DNA of 64,000 nt from Algoriphagus sp. (lineage in GTDB: Bacteria; Bacteroidota; Bacteroidia; Cytophagales; Cyclobacteriaceae), in the NCBI GenBank assembly GCA_029945945.1, contig JAQSDM010000009.1, positions 372,001-436,000 of the forward strand. Reading direction: 5' to 3'. The position numbers and the translations under genes are program-made. Below, piece by piece: positions 9,246 through 17,485 of the stretch. Below the pieces are notes generated by a model that made no database searches, was not told the origin of the DNA, and saw only the letters and a program-made list of their open reading frames with translations. How positions within the stretch are numbered: position 1 is the stretch's first letter; every line of letters begins with the position of its first letter.

Positions 9246-9915
9246 GCTTTCGGATTTTTCAGGTTCTTCAGAGCTGAGTAATAATAATTATTCAACCTTA
9301 TTATGCACAATATTCCAGATAAGAAGATTTTATAAGAAATGATGGTATTATTGTTATTGTTCTGGTTGATATGAAATGCTTTAGGTTAGGTAATGCCCTA
9401 GGGAATTTATGGTTTTAAGCCGCAGATCAAACCGTTAAGAAATTGGGTTAGTTCCCGAAGTGGAACGAGAGAAATCCACCCATTTTTAGGATTGATCAAG
9501 GTTTAAAATCAAATAGTCAAGGATGTTCCTTTCAGTACTGAACACTATCTATTTGAAGTAAATAACCAGGCATTAAGCTTTTTGCCTGCCTGCCGTGGCA
9601 GGGTTACTTTTTGGCTTCAAAAAAGTGACAGAAGAAAAAACTGCAATGAAGGATTGAATAAAAAGAAGGTTCAACTCTTCTTGTAAGATTCTCTTTTTAA
9701 ACCACTTCTAATAATTTGTTAAGAAGTTAATCATCCAAATTCAAATTAATTTTAGATACGTGCATGATTGTGCAGACTCAGATTATTTGATTCAAAAATC
9801 CCCCTTTCCTCTTTGGGAAGGGGGATTTGTGTATTTTTAGAATTCATCATCAATTCTAATCGATTAAGTACAGAATTGTGAAGACTCAGAACACATTAAT
9901 TCAGCGTTCAATATC
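9246..9915. other. intergenic region upstream of the lasso cluster
   Basis: 670 bases without a credible gene; all ATG frames end within a few codons. It holds a GC-rich palindrome CCTGCCGTGGCAGG (9589-9602), a strong hairpin (9796-9828), and an imperfect direct repeat on either side of that hairpin (about 9731-9793 and 9841-9903, both containing ATTGTG-AGACTCAGA). Confidence 0.6.
9796..9828. terminator. hairpin AAATCCCCC...GGGGGATTT
   Basis: An inverted repeat with at least 11 paired bases (AAATCCCCCTT with AAGGGGGATTT) and a short loop. It lies about 90 bases before the lasso cyclase start. It may be a terminator for wzc or part of a small palindromic repeat; it lacks a long U tract. Confidence 0.5.
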
Positions 9916-11727
9916 ATGAAGGGATTCTTTGGAATAATTAACCTGGATAACGAGCCCGTTTTGAATTCAAAGGAATTATTTCTTTCAAACTATCCTGCTG
10001 TAAGGAACTTTTTGAAACTTGATTCCGACCGGATTTTCATTATCGGGATGCATCCGGATTTCCCGATTCGAAGGCTGGAGAAATTCCCTGATTTGACTTT
10101 TGCCGGCTGGTGCAGATTGGACAACCTGGATTTGCTTCAATCTGAACTAGGCTTATCCAATACATCAGAAGAATCCGAAGTTATTCTGCATGCATTTCAT
10201 ACCTGGGGGGAAGATTGTGTCAGGCATTTTATCGGAGATTTCAGCTTTGTGATCTGGAATCAAAAGAATGAATCTCTGTTTCTCACTAAAGATCAGTTGG
10301 GGATTCGCCCGCTGTTTTACCTGACGTATAAGAATTTATTTTTCTTCGCTACCAACATCACGTTGATTAAAAAGGCGGTTCCTGAAAAGCTTCCCTTGAA
10401 TGAAATCTTTATTGCGAAAGAATTAAAATATTATCCGCAAGAGATAGAGATGACTTTTTTTAAGGATATCCATCGATTGAGACCAGCCCATTACCTGCAC
10501 TTTTTTCATGGAAATCCGATTGAGGAAAACCGTTATTGGGACCTGGAAAAAATCGACCTAAGCTTCTGTAAGAAAGATGAGGATTATCTGACTTTACTAA
10601 GAGAAACGCTGACTGAATCAGTGAAATGCAGAGCTCGGGGTAAAAAAACAATCGGATCTCAATTAAGCGGAGGGATGGATTCTTCAGCGATTACTGTCCT
10701 CCTTTCAAGACTGATTGATAAAAAGGAATTGCATACTTATTCCTTTGTTTTGGACGATTTTACCAAAGGATTTTCTGATACGGGTATTGACGAAAAGGAT
10801 ACGCAGGAGGAAATCATAAAGTATGCAGGTCTGATTCGGGAAAATCACCATCAGGTGAGGAGATTCCACTACAAAGATGTCTTTGAAGAACTCCAAAAGC
10901 GAAATGAAGTCATGGGAGGATTAGGGGCAGATGATGCTTACTGGCAGGATACCTTGTTTAAAATGGCTGCAGAAGATCAAAAAGCTGAGGTTGTTTTCAG
11001 TGGTTTTCCCGGAGACGAGGGGATTTCGGAATATGGCTCTCAGTTTTTTAATGAATATATTTTCGAAAAAAATATTCCTCGCCTGATTCAATATGTGTTT
11101 GAGTTCAGAAGAGGAGGACTTAGCAGAATTCGTAATTATTTCCGGGCGAAAAAAGCAGGAATGACTGTTTTAGATTACCCTCAGATACAGGAGAAAAGAA
11201 ATCTCCTGAAACCTGATTCTGAATTAAATCATCTGATAACGGACACTTCCTTCAAATTCAATCCTACTTATAAAGGTTGGTTAAAGCACCGGATTTGCAT
11301 GGCGGATACCAGTCTAAGACTGGAGTCTGAAGCATCTTATGCCAATCAATATGATTTGGAGACAGTTTATCCTTTGGCTGATATCCGATTATTGGAAATT
11401 GTTTATAGCCTTCCTGTTCACCTGTTTAAACCAAAACCCTATAACAGGGCTGTTTTCAGGAATGTTTGCAAAGGAATTCTCCCCGACAAAGTGCGATTGC
11501 AGAAAAAATATAATGGAGCCTATACGCTCGCATTTTATGATTATTTGGAAAAAATCAAATTTGAAGAGTTGAAAAACTACCAGGCAAAGAATCATACCGG
11601 AATGTTGATTAACGAAGATGATTTTTTAAAAAAAACATCAGAATCTGAAAAGCAGGAACGTTTGATTTTTCGCAAAGAGGTAGATTACATCATTGACCTG
11701 AACTGGCCTGTTGGTAATGAAAATTGA
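9916..11727 (+). CDS. lasso peptide cyclase (asparagine synthetase B homologue)
   Basis: A 603-residue asparagine-synthetase-like protein. In lasso pathways this C protein adenylates an Asp/Glu side chain of the core and closes the ring on the N-terminal amine. The N-terminus reads MKGFFGI, so the Cys2 nucleophile of true glutamine-dependent asparagine synthetases is absent, as expected for a lasso cyclase that needs no glutaminase. The PPi loop QLSGGMDSSAI is at about residues 249-259, and the synthetase domain continues to the end. It overlaps the ABC transporter gene and lies with PqqD-like, B2 and kinase genes, which rules in lasso biosynthesis over asparagine synthesis. Confidence 0.88.
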   Translation: MKGFFGIINLDNEPVLNSKELFLSNYPAVRNFLKLDSDRIFIIGMHPDFPIRRLEKFPDLTFAGWCRLDNLDLLQSELGLSNTSEESEVILHAFHTWGEDCVRHFIGDFSFVIWNQKNESLFLTKDQLGIRPLFYLTYKNLFFFATNITLIKKAVPEKLPLNEIFIAKELKYYPQEIEMTFFKDIHRLRPAHYLHFFHGNPIEENRYWDLEKIDLSFCKKDEDYLTLLRETLTESVKCRARGKKTIGSQLSGGMDSSAITVLLSRLIDKKELHTYSFVLDDFTKGFSDTGIDEKDTQEEIIKYAGLIRENHHQVRRFHYKDVFEELQKRNEVMGGLGADDAYWQDTLFKMAAEDQKAEVVFSGFPGDEGISEYGSQFFNEYIFEKNIPRLIQYVFEFRRGGLSRIRNYFRAKKAGMTVLDYPQIQEKRNLLKPDSELNHLITDTSFKFNPTYKGWLKHRICMADTSLRLESEASYANQYDLETVYPLADIRLLEIVYSLPVHLFKPKPYNRAVFRNVCKGILPDKVRLQKKYNGAYTLAFYDYLEKIKFEELKNYQAKNHTGMLINEDDFLKKTSESEKQERLIFRKEVDYIIDLNWPVGNEN

Positions 11728-13501
11728 TAAGGCATTTTTTCAAAACTCTTTTAAAATTTATAAAAGAGCCATCAATCTTTTATGGAAAGTTGCTCCCGGA
11801 TTGTTTTCGACTCAGGTTGTGCTGCATATCCTGCAGTCACTTATTCCTGTTCTGACTCTTGTCGTTACCAAAAACCTCTTTGATTCTATAATAGAAAAGT
11901 CTGGTTCTTTTGATGAAATATTTTTCTGGCTGATCATTCTGGCAGGACTTCAAATTGCTCAGGTTTTCCTGGGTCAGGTCTCAGGATATTTAACTGAGAT
12001 TTACCAGGAAAAACTAATTGATTCCATAAACGGATTGATCATCAAGAAATCGATTGACATTCCTTATCCCTATTTCGAAGATCCAAAATATTACGATAGC
12101 CTTCATTTGGCACAAAGGCAGTCTATTTATAAAATGCCGATGCTTTTTCAGCAACTTCAGACTACTTTCAGCAATTTCTTATCACTTGGGTTATTGTTGA
12201 TTTACTTTTTTTCACTTGTGAGTCTCTATGCCTGGGTTATTTTATTGATAGCAATTCCTCTCGCTGTGGTCAAGTGGTACAGCGGTTTTGCCTTGCATAG
12301 ATTGGAGACGAAAACGGTTCCCCTGGAGCGGGAGGCTGATTATTATCATTATATACTCACCGGAGAATCCTATGCTCATGAAATCAGAACTCTGAATTTT
12401 GGGGAATCCCTGCTTCGCCGTTTTCGAAATCTTCGTTCTCTTATTTACGAGCAAAAAAAGAGCCTTCAAAAAAAACTTTTGGGTTATACATTGATTGCAG
12501 AAGCTGTAGAGGTCAGTGTGTTATTTTATATTCTGATCGGAGTGGCTCGTCAGGCTTTTTTGGGCATTCTGGCTATCAGTTTGCTGATCGTTTACATACA
12601 AGGCATCCAACGAATGCAATCGAACCTGAAGAATTTTCTGAATTCTTTGGTCCAGTTGGTTCAGCAGAGAATATTCTTAAATGATATTTTCCTTTTCCTG
12701 GATATTGCAGAAAAGTCTTCCTGGAAAAAGGATCAGTATGAATTTCCCGTAATCGATTTTGGAATAAGTGTGAGAAACCTGAAGTTTTCCTATCCCGGAA
12801 TGTCAAAGGAGACACTTCAGGATATTTCCATGGATTTTGGAGTTGGGAAGATCGTGGGAGTGGTAGGAGCAAACGGATCCGGAAAATCAACCCTGGTAAA
12901 ACTACTGGCAGGACTTTATTCCCCTTCATCAGGAAGTATCAAACTTGGAAATCAATCGTTGGAGAACATCAGGCCTGAAAGTTTACGGGAGAACAGCCTG
13001 TTCCTGTTTCAGGATTTTCAGAAGTATTTCCTTTCTATTGAAGATATCATAAGCCTGGGTAAAGAGGATAAAGAAGGACATGAAAAAAAACTTCAGGAAT
13101 CCCTGAATAAATCCCAGTCTGCAGAGTTTGTATCCAAATTCAAGGAAGGCTGGAAATCAAAAATGGGAAGGATATTTCTGGACGGAAAAGGGCTAAGCGG
13201 GGGACAATGGCAGAAATTGTCCATTGCCAGGGCATTTTATCGGAACCCGAAAATTGTTGTGCTGGATGAACCGACAAGTTCCCTCGATGCAATCTCTGAA
13301 ACAATGGTTTTTGATCAGCTGAAGAAAGAATCAGCCGATCGGATAACCATTCTGATCACCCATAGATTATACAATTTGAAAGACGCAGATTATATCTATG
13401 TTTTGGATGAAGGAATAATCAGGCAGGAAGGTAAGTTCGGGGAATTGGTTTTAGAAGAGGGGATTTTCCGGGACCTATATCAAAGGCAGAGTTTCATTTA
13501 A
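11717..13501 (+). CDS. ABC transporter for lasso peptide export/immunity
   Basis: About 594 residues: an N-terminal six-helix membrane domain (about 20-330) fused to one ATPase domain. Walker A is GANGSGKST (about 383-391), the signature is LSGGQ (about 492-496) and Walker B is IVVLDEPTSSLD (about 511-522). Single-chain exporters of this type pump mature lasso peptides out and give self-protection. I prefer the ATG at 11717; a TTG six bases upstream would add two residues. It overlaps the cyclase by 11 bases, so the two are translated from one message. Confidence 0.88.
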   Translation: MKIDKAFFQNSFKIYKRAINLLWKVAPGLFSTQVVLHILQSLIPVLTLVVTKNLFDSIIEKSGSFDEIFFWLIILAGLQIAQVFLGQVSGYLTEIYQEKLIDSINGLIIKKSIDIPYPYFEDPKYYDSLHLAQRQSIYKMPMLFQQLQTTFSNFLSLGLLLIYFFSLVSLYAWVILLIAIPLAVVKWYSGFALHRLETKTVPLEREADYYHYILTGESYAHEIRTLNFGESLLRRFRNLRSLIYEQKKSLQKKLLGYTLIAEAVEVSVLFYILIGVARQAFLGILAISLLIVYIQGIQRMQSNLKNFLNSLVQLVQQRIFLNDIFLFLDIAEKSSWKKDQYEFPVIDFGISVRNLKFSYPGMSKETLQDISMDFGVGKIVGVVGANGSGKSTLVKLLAGLYSPSSGSIKLGNQSLENIRPESLRENSLFLFQDFQKYFLSIEDIISLGKEDKEGHEKKLQESLNKSQSAEFVSKFKEGWKSKMGRIFLDGKGLSGGQWQKLSIARAFYRNPKIVVLDEPTSSLDAISETMVFDQLKKESADRITILITHRLYNLKDADYIYVLDEGIIRQEGKFGELVLEEGIFRDLYQRQSFI

Positions 13502-13647
13502 ATTGGGTGATTTTCGGTAATTCCACCTTTTATGAGTTCAAAAGGATTTAAGGGCAGGTTTTAAATGGATTATAAAAAATAAGATGCATCTCACAATTAA
13601 ATTTGTTTTTGCATGGATTAACCAGGCCAATTAAAATTTGAATGAAA

Positions 13648-13670
13648 AATCTCCCTTTGAAAGGGGGAAT
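13648..13670. other. short hairpin CTCCCTTT/AAAGGGGGA
   Basis: A small inverted repeat (CCCTTT-GA-AAGGG core) in the 280-base gap between the exporter and kinase genes. It resembles the 9796-9828 hairpin in sequence, so both may be members of one palindromic repeat type. Nothing else is visible in this gap beyond very short ORFs. Confidence 0.4.
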
Positions 13671-13783
13671 CACGTTTCCGCATCATTTTAACCGATGGTT
13701 TTTTTGATCATTAAGATGTACTGAACCTAATTAAATTATTAAAAGAAAGTCCAAAAACCAACCTTGGGTTTAAGTAAATAAAG

Positions 13784-14695
13784 ATGAGTTACTATTACAA
13801 AGTTTTTGGACTAACCTGTATTTCCGATGTTGAATTACCTGCATTTTCGGCGGGTAATGAAAATACGCCGGTTGACTTTGAAGTTAAACTGACTTCAAAA
13901 CTCCCGGATTTTCAAAATCCGACAAATGAATCCGATGAGTATTGCCAATACAATGAAACCGAGTTTTTCTATCAGGTGGAAGAAATAGCCAGATATTTTG
14001 TAAGAGATGGAAAAGAAATTTGGATTGAACCTCTCTCGGAAGATTGGGGAAGCATCCTGATGTATTTCTATTCCAATTCAATTGGGGCTTTGCTTTTTCA
14101 AAAGAACCTGATCCCTTTCCATGTTTCCGGAATCCTGGACAAAGACGGTGGAGTTTGGTTGTTTGCCGCACCTTCACAAACAGGGAAATCAACTACTGCC
14201 CTGAAATTAAAGGAAAAGGGGTTTGATATTTTTACAGATGATACCGCCTTAATCTATGTCAAAGACGGTAAATGTTTGGCTGTTCCTTCTTATCCGATGA
14301 TCAGGGCCTGGAAGAAAACGCTGGATAATCAAACCGTTTATTCGGACGATGAGGCTTCTCAGATTCACACGGAAACAGATAAATACGGAATTTTTTTTCA
14401 CGAACATTTCAGGGATATACCCAGGCTGGTGAAGGGGATTGTTTTTCTGGAACAGGAAGGAAGCGAAATCCGGATTGAAAAACTCAGGGCAATGCAAGGC
14501 CTGGAAAACCTGAGAAATAATGTGTATCGGGGGTATTGGATTGAAGGGATGAATAAGCAGGTTATCCAATTCAAAGCCCTGACTTCAATTGCTCAAAAGG
14601 TTTCGTTTTGGAAAGCCAACCGACCGGCGGATCAACCAAGCTTTGATACGTTTGCTGAGGCAATTATTGATCAGGTTATTGAGGTGAAACCGTAG
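13784..14695 (+). CDS. HPr-kinase-like lasso peptide kinase
   Basis: A 303-residue protein whose C-terminal half resembles HPr kinase. It has a Walker A loop APSQTGKSTT at about residues 128-137, then FTDDTALIYVKDGK with the acidic pair expected at the active site, and VPSYPMIRAW. The N-terminal part (YYKVFGLTCISDVELPAF) is the extension typical of kinases in lasso and other peptide clusters. Characterised relatives phosphorylate the C-terminal Ser of lasso precursors. Both precursor candidates here end in Ser, which fits. It is separated from the exporter by about 280 bases. Confidence 0.82.
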   Translation: MSYYYKVFGLTCISDVELPAFSAGNENTPVDFEVKLTSKLPDFQNPTNESDEYCQYNETEFFYQVEEIARYFVRDGKEIWIEPLSEDWGSILMYFYSNSIGALLFQKNLIPFHVSGILDKDGGVWLFAAPSQTGKSTTALKLKEKGFDIFTDDTALIYVKDGKCLAVPSYPMIRAWKKTLDNQTVYSDDEASQIHTETDKYGIFFHEHFRDIPRLVKGIVFLEQEGSEIRIEKLRAMQGLENLRNNVYRGYWIEGMNKQVIQFKALTSIAQKVSFWKANRPADQPSFDTFAEAIIDQVIEVKP

Positions 14696-15440
14696 AATCT
14701 GATTTTTTTTATTACCATACTGATTCAAAACCCGGCCTGACACAGCGTTTCACGGAGTATTATTTTTGGCCCAGGGCAGTAACTCAACTGTTGTTTTTGG
14801 AAAATCTCTTCAGGATAGCCGGTATTTAGGAAGATTTTTAGCCTCCTGAATTTTGGGATTTGAGGTGCAAACAGTTATTCAGGGATGAACGATTTTTCTC
14901 GTATCCGGGAAAAAATAAGGCTGGAAGAACTCTGTTTCAGAAAATTTGAGTGCCGCCGGTTTTTCTAAAACCGTCCATTCCTATGACATTTTTTACTGAT
15001 AATTATTTCAGATCAGGATTTTACCCGGCTTGAAAATCAGTTCTGCGAAGGCACAATTCTCTCAAAAGGTTGAAATGCACCGTTCTGCTTTTTTCTTTAT
15101 GTATGCAGCTTTCCTGAGAGTAGCCAACTAAAATAAAGTTTGAAGTTCCAAAAAACGAGCTCTGCCACGGCAGATAAGTGTGGACTGTTGACCGTCGCCT
15201 GTGGACGATTAACCGCCATTTCCAACCCCCTGAACATGCAGGCTGAAACATTAGATCGGGAAGAGTGTTTACCTGCTTGAATTGTAAAATTGAGAAGCTG
15301 AGAATGGCCACTTTTTGCAGGAAAGCTTATGCTTAGGTATATGTTTTTGCAAAAAAAGTATTGTAAGATGCATTTTTTAATATTAAACCTGCATTTGAAT
15401 AAATTACTTCGCAACTTTATGCAAAGATTTTAAAGATATT
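14696..15440. other. intergenic region between kinase and PqqD-like gene
   Basis: 745 bases with no credible gene. The only ATG ORFs are 16-34 codons and lack the leader motif seen in the precursors; two longer minus-strand frames (15021-15311, 15097-15414) overlap dispersed repeat copy B and look like chance. The promoter for the PqqD-like/B2 pair is expected at the right end. Confidence 0.55.
15108..15222 (+). repeat. dispersed repeat, copy B
   Basis: Shares the words GTAGCCAACTAAAATAAAG, TTGAAGTTCCAAAAAACGAGC, GGACTGTTGAC, GTCG and GTGGACGATTAACCGCCATT with copies A (2111-2252, minus) and C (16405-16560, plus). It differs by containing CTGCCACGGCAGATAAGTG (15161-15180) in the middle, a word that also recurs elsewhere in the window, and its right flank diverges after CCGCCATT. 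Confidence 0.75.
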
Positions 15441-15722
15441 ATGGAAAATAAGTACTACGTAGTTAATGAGAACCGATTCCTTTTCACAGAAATAGATGAC
15501 GAAGGTGTCCTGTTTGATGTCGAAACAAATGAATATCTGAACCTGAATTCTACTTTTTGCAGTATTTTCAAATATCTGAGAGAAAACCTGAGCTTGCAGG
15601 AAATCAAAGAAAAACTGATACAGGAATACGATGTGCCCGGTGATGTTTGTGAATCAGAACTTCTTGGAAGTGTAGAACCACTGATTCAAAAAGGCTTGAT
15701 CCGTGAAAAGTCTGCTGCATAA
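15441..15722 (+). CDS. PqqD-like lasso leader-recognition protein (B1/RRE)
   Basis: A 93-residue PqqD-family protein, the stand-alone RiPP recognition element that binds the leader peptide and presents it to the peptidase. Typical features are the N-terminal beta-strand region (FLFTEIDDEGVLFDVETNEYLNLNSTF) and the helical wing after FKYLRENLSLQEI, ending QKGLI. Length is normal for lasso B1 proteins. Its gene overlaps the B2 gene by 20 bases, in the usual order B1-B2. Confidence 0.88.
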   Translation: MENKYYVVNENRFLFTEIDDEGVLFDVETNEYLNLNSTFCSIFKYLRENLSLQEIKEKLIQEYDVPGDVCESELLGSVEPLIQKGLIREKSAA

Positions 15723-16137
15723 AGCCCGAAGCTTTCGGGAAATCCCCAAAAGGAGGAAGGCGCTTTTTTTTAAAGTCATTGGATTGTCCATTTTTCGAGG
15801 ATACCTGATAATAAAAAGTTCCCCTAAAGCCTTTTCAGAAAAACTTGTCAATACTGCTACAAACCAAACATCCCCTACCATGGGTCAACTTGTCAAAGCC
15901 AAAGATATAGCCTTTGCTATTCAGCTTGCAGCAAAATACATCCCATGGAGTAATGTCTGTCGGCATCAATCCTGGCAGGCTGTTTATTTGCTTACCGAAA
16001 GTAAGATTCCATTTACCTATCAGGTTGGGGTAAAAAAAAACAGCACCTCTGATGGCCATTCCTGGGTGATGGTTGAGAATATTTTTATTTCAGGGGCATG
16101 TGATTTAAATGAATATCAGCTCCTGAATTTTTCATGA
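15703..16137 (+). CDS. lasso peptide leader peptidase (B2, transglutaminase-like)
   Basis: A 144-residue McjB C-terminal-type cysteine peptidase that cuts the leader from the precursor. The catalytic Cys is Cys86 in SNVCRHQSWQAVYLL and the His is His119 in GHSWVMV. At the place where many relatives have Asp (HAWVEVD) this one has Glu125 (HSWVMVEN), so the third residue may be Glu or the later Asp134. The start is GTG, inside the end of the B1 gene. Together with the PqqD-like protein it forms the split B protein common in Gram-positive and Bacteroidota lasso clusters. Confidence 0.88.
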   Translation: MKSLLHKARSFREIPKRRKALFFKVIGLSIFRGYLIIKSSPKAFSEKLVNTATNQTSPTMGQLVKAKDIAFAIQLAAKYIPWSNVCRHQSWQAVYLLTESKIPFTYQVGVKKNSTSDGHSWVMVENIFISGACDLNEYQLLNFS

Positions 16138-16802
16138 AAGCCTGAAATTCTGAAGATTCAAGTCAAAAGGGGAGATGAAGCACCTTTTCTTTTTAAATCC
16201 CAACTCATTAAAAAACAGTCTATTCCAAAGAGAAAAGTGCATTTCGGGACTATTTAAAAGAATTCCGAAGCCATTAATTTATTTCATTTAAAGCGATGAT
16301 TCTTCATCCTGAAGGGAAGAGGTACCTTATTTCTGACGGGGTAGAAAAGGCATTTTTTAAAATTCTCTTTTCTCGGATTGGATCCCTATTTAAAAATCAG
16401 GGTTGTCCGCTTTCTTGGCAGTTGCCAAATAAAAGTAGGCTTGAAGTTCCAAAAAACAAGTTGTGGTCTGATAGCTATTGGACTGTTGACAGTCGTCTTT
16501 GGACGATTATCCGCTATTTTCCCGCCTCATTTTTTCCTAACTGGTAGAATTGCGGATCATCAAATTAAAAATTCTTTGGGTTCTTTTAAACAATGCTTTG
16601 TGAAGGTTGGTTATGAAACCCTGATCCTTTTCAATCAGTTTTTTTATCTCAACACCAAAATTTTTAGTCTTCAAATAATATAAAAAAATATTTTTTTGAT
16701 GATATAATGAAATGAAGCTTAAATACTATACTTTCGGGAAAAATATATTTTTTAAGCTTTTGAAATACAATTACCCTAATATAAACAGACGAATAAGAAT
16801 TT
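16138..16802. other. AT-rich intergenic region before the lasso precursors
   Basis: 665 bases without a supported gene. The frames at 16296-16547 and 16378-16683 run through dispersed repeat copy C and have no recognisable features. A 44-codon frame at 16712-16846 overlaps the first precursor gene in another frame and is probably a shadow. Promoters for the precursors should lie at its right end; none could be assigned with confidence. Confidence 0.5.
16405..16560 (+). repeat. dispersed repeat, copy C
   Basis: Begins GTCCGCTTTCTTGGCAGTTG, then CTTGAAGTTCCAAAAAACAAG, GGACTGTTGACAGTCGTC, GGACGATTATCCGC and ends GAATTGCGGATCAT. It matches copy A (2111-2252, minus strand) along its whole length with scattered substitutions, and copy B (15108-15222) over the central part. 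Confidence 0.8.
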
Positions 16803-16901
16803 ATGAAACCTTGGGTAAAGCCAAAAATAATAGTGATTTTGATTAAAGGGGGAGATGATCCTGCCAAAAATGAAAACAAGAACAAAAGAGTAACGAGTTA
16901 A
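16803..16901 (+). CDS. lasso peptide precursor, copy 1 (32 residues)
   Basis: Too short for routine ORF calling. The 15-residue leader reads MKPWVKPKIIVILIK. The predicted core of 17 residues starts at Gly16 and reads GGDDPAKNENKNKRVTS. WVKP matches the aromatic-x-x-Pro leader motif that PqqD-like proteins bind. Core Glu9 (residue 24) can close a 9-residue ring with Gly1, or an 8-residue ring if the core starts at Gly17. The terminal residue is Ser, the known target of lasso kinases. Position -2 is Ile, not the usual Thr. A stop codon (16794) lies just upstream, so no longer start exists. The parallel with the second peptide at 17179 is the strongest support. Confidence 0.78.
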   Translation: MKPWVKPKIIVILIKGGDDPAKNENKNKRVTS

Positions 16902-17178
16902 TAAAAATCATATTATCAGGCAGTTACAATAGAATTGATTCTGTTGTAAAGTCTAAATTTATAAATTCTATTAGAAAAAGAGAGAGAAAAAAAGCAAAAT
17001 TTCCTCTGTCAGGGTGCCTTTGATTTCCTCTCCTTTGGAATAAAAATGAACTATTATATTAAACAATGAAAAATTAAGAATATTTCATTTTTACTTTGAA
17101 TCCGAATTCCTAGATTAGCAAAAAATATGAGGTGTTATGAGAAAACGCCTTTCAACAATTCTAAACCAATAAAAAAGT

Positions 17179-17280
17179 ATGAAAACCTGGAAAAAACCTG
17201 AGATTAATCCTCTAACTATTAATGGAGGAACTAAAGTTAAGTCAAATGAAAATCTTACTGCCGATCATAAAATTTCTTGA
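17179..17280 (+). CDS. lasso peptide precursor, copy 2 (33 residues)
   Basis: A 33-codon gene 277 bases after the first precursor. The leader reads MKTWKKPEINPLTIN and the predicted core is GGTKVKSNENLTADHKIS. Aligned without gaps to copy 1 over residues 1-25, it shares Met1, Lys2, Trp4, Lys6, Pro7, Ile9, Ile14, Gly16, Gly17, Asn23, Glu24 and Asn25, and both end in Ser. The Glu24 position again gives ring size 9 (from Gly16) or 8 (from Gly17). The tail after the ring is longer by one residue and differs in charge (LTADHKIS against KNKRVTS), so the cluster should make two distinct products. Confidence 0.8.
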   Translation: MKTWKKPEINPLTINGGTKVKSNENLTADHKIS

Positions 17281-17485
17281 TTTTTCTATTCTTCAGATAT
17301 TATGAGAAAACATTAAATATTCTAATATTAAGCTGGTTCTAGTTGAAAATTCATTGTTGATTAAAAAATTATCAGTGAATTTTTAATTAACCATTTTGTT
17401 AGGCTTGACGCTTAATTGAATTCTTTTCAAACTTCATTCATCGCCTTTTTTTGATTTAACTTTCAAAGCTCAAACACCAGGCTCT

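Noticed and set aside
9916..11727. Asparagine synthetase of primary metabolism
   Set aside because: Lacks the N-terminal Cys2 and lies among lasso genes with overlapping reading frames.
14888..14971. A 27-codon frame (MNDFSRIREKI...) considered as a precursor
   Set aside because: Highly basic throughout with no leader motif or acceptor residue.
15021..15414. Minus-strand frames of 96 and 105 codons before the PqqD-like gene
   Set aside because: Overlap dispersed repeat copy B, no recognisable domain, and conflict with the expected promoter region.
16155..16291. A 38-codon frame beginning at an ATG near 16175 considered as a lasso precursor
   Set aside because: No WxxP or YxxP leader, no Gly followed at 7-9 by Asp/Glu, no similarity to the paired precursors.
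16296..16683. Frames of 83 and 101 codons between B2 and the precursors
   Set aside because: They run through dispersed repeat copy C, and have no leader motif or known domain.
16712..16846. 44-codon frame overlapping the first lasso precursor
   Set aside because: It lacks the leader/core pattern and has no paralogue, whereas the overlapping 32-codon frame matches the second precursor.
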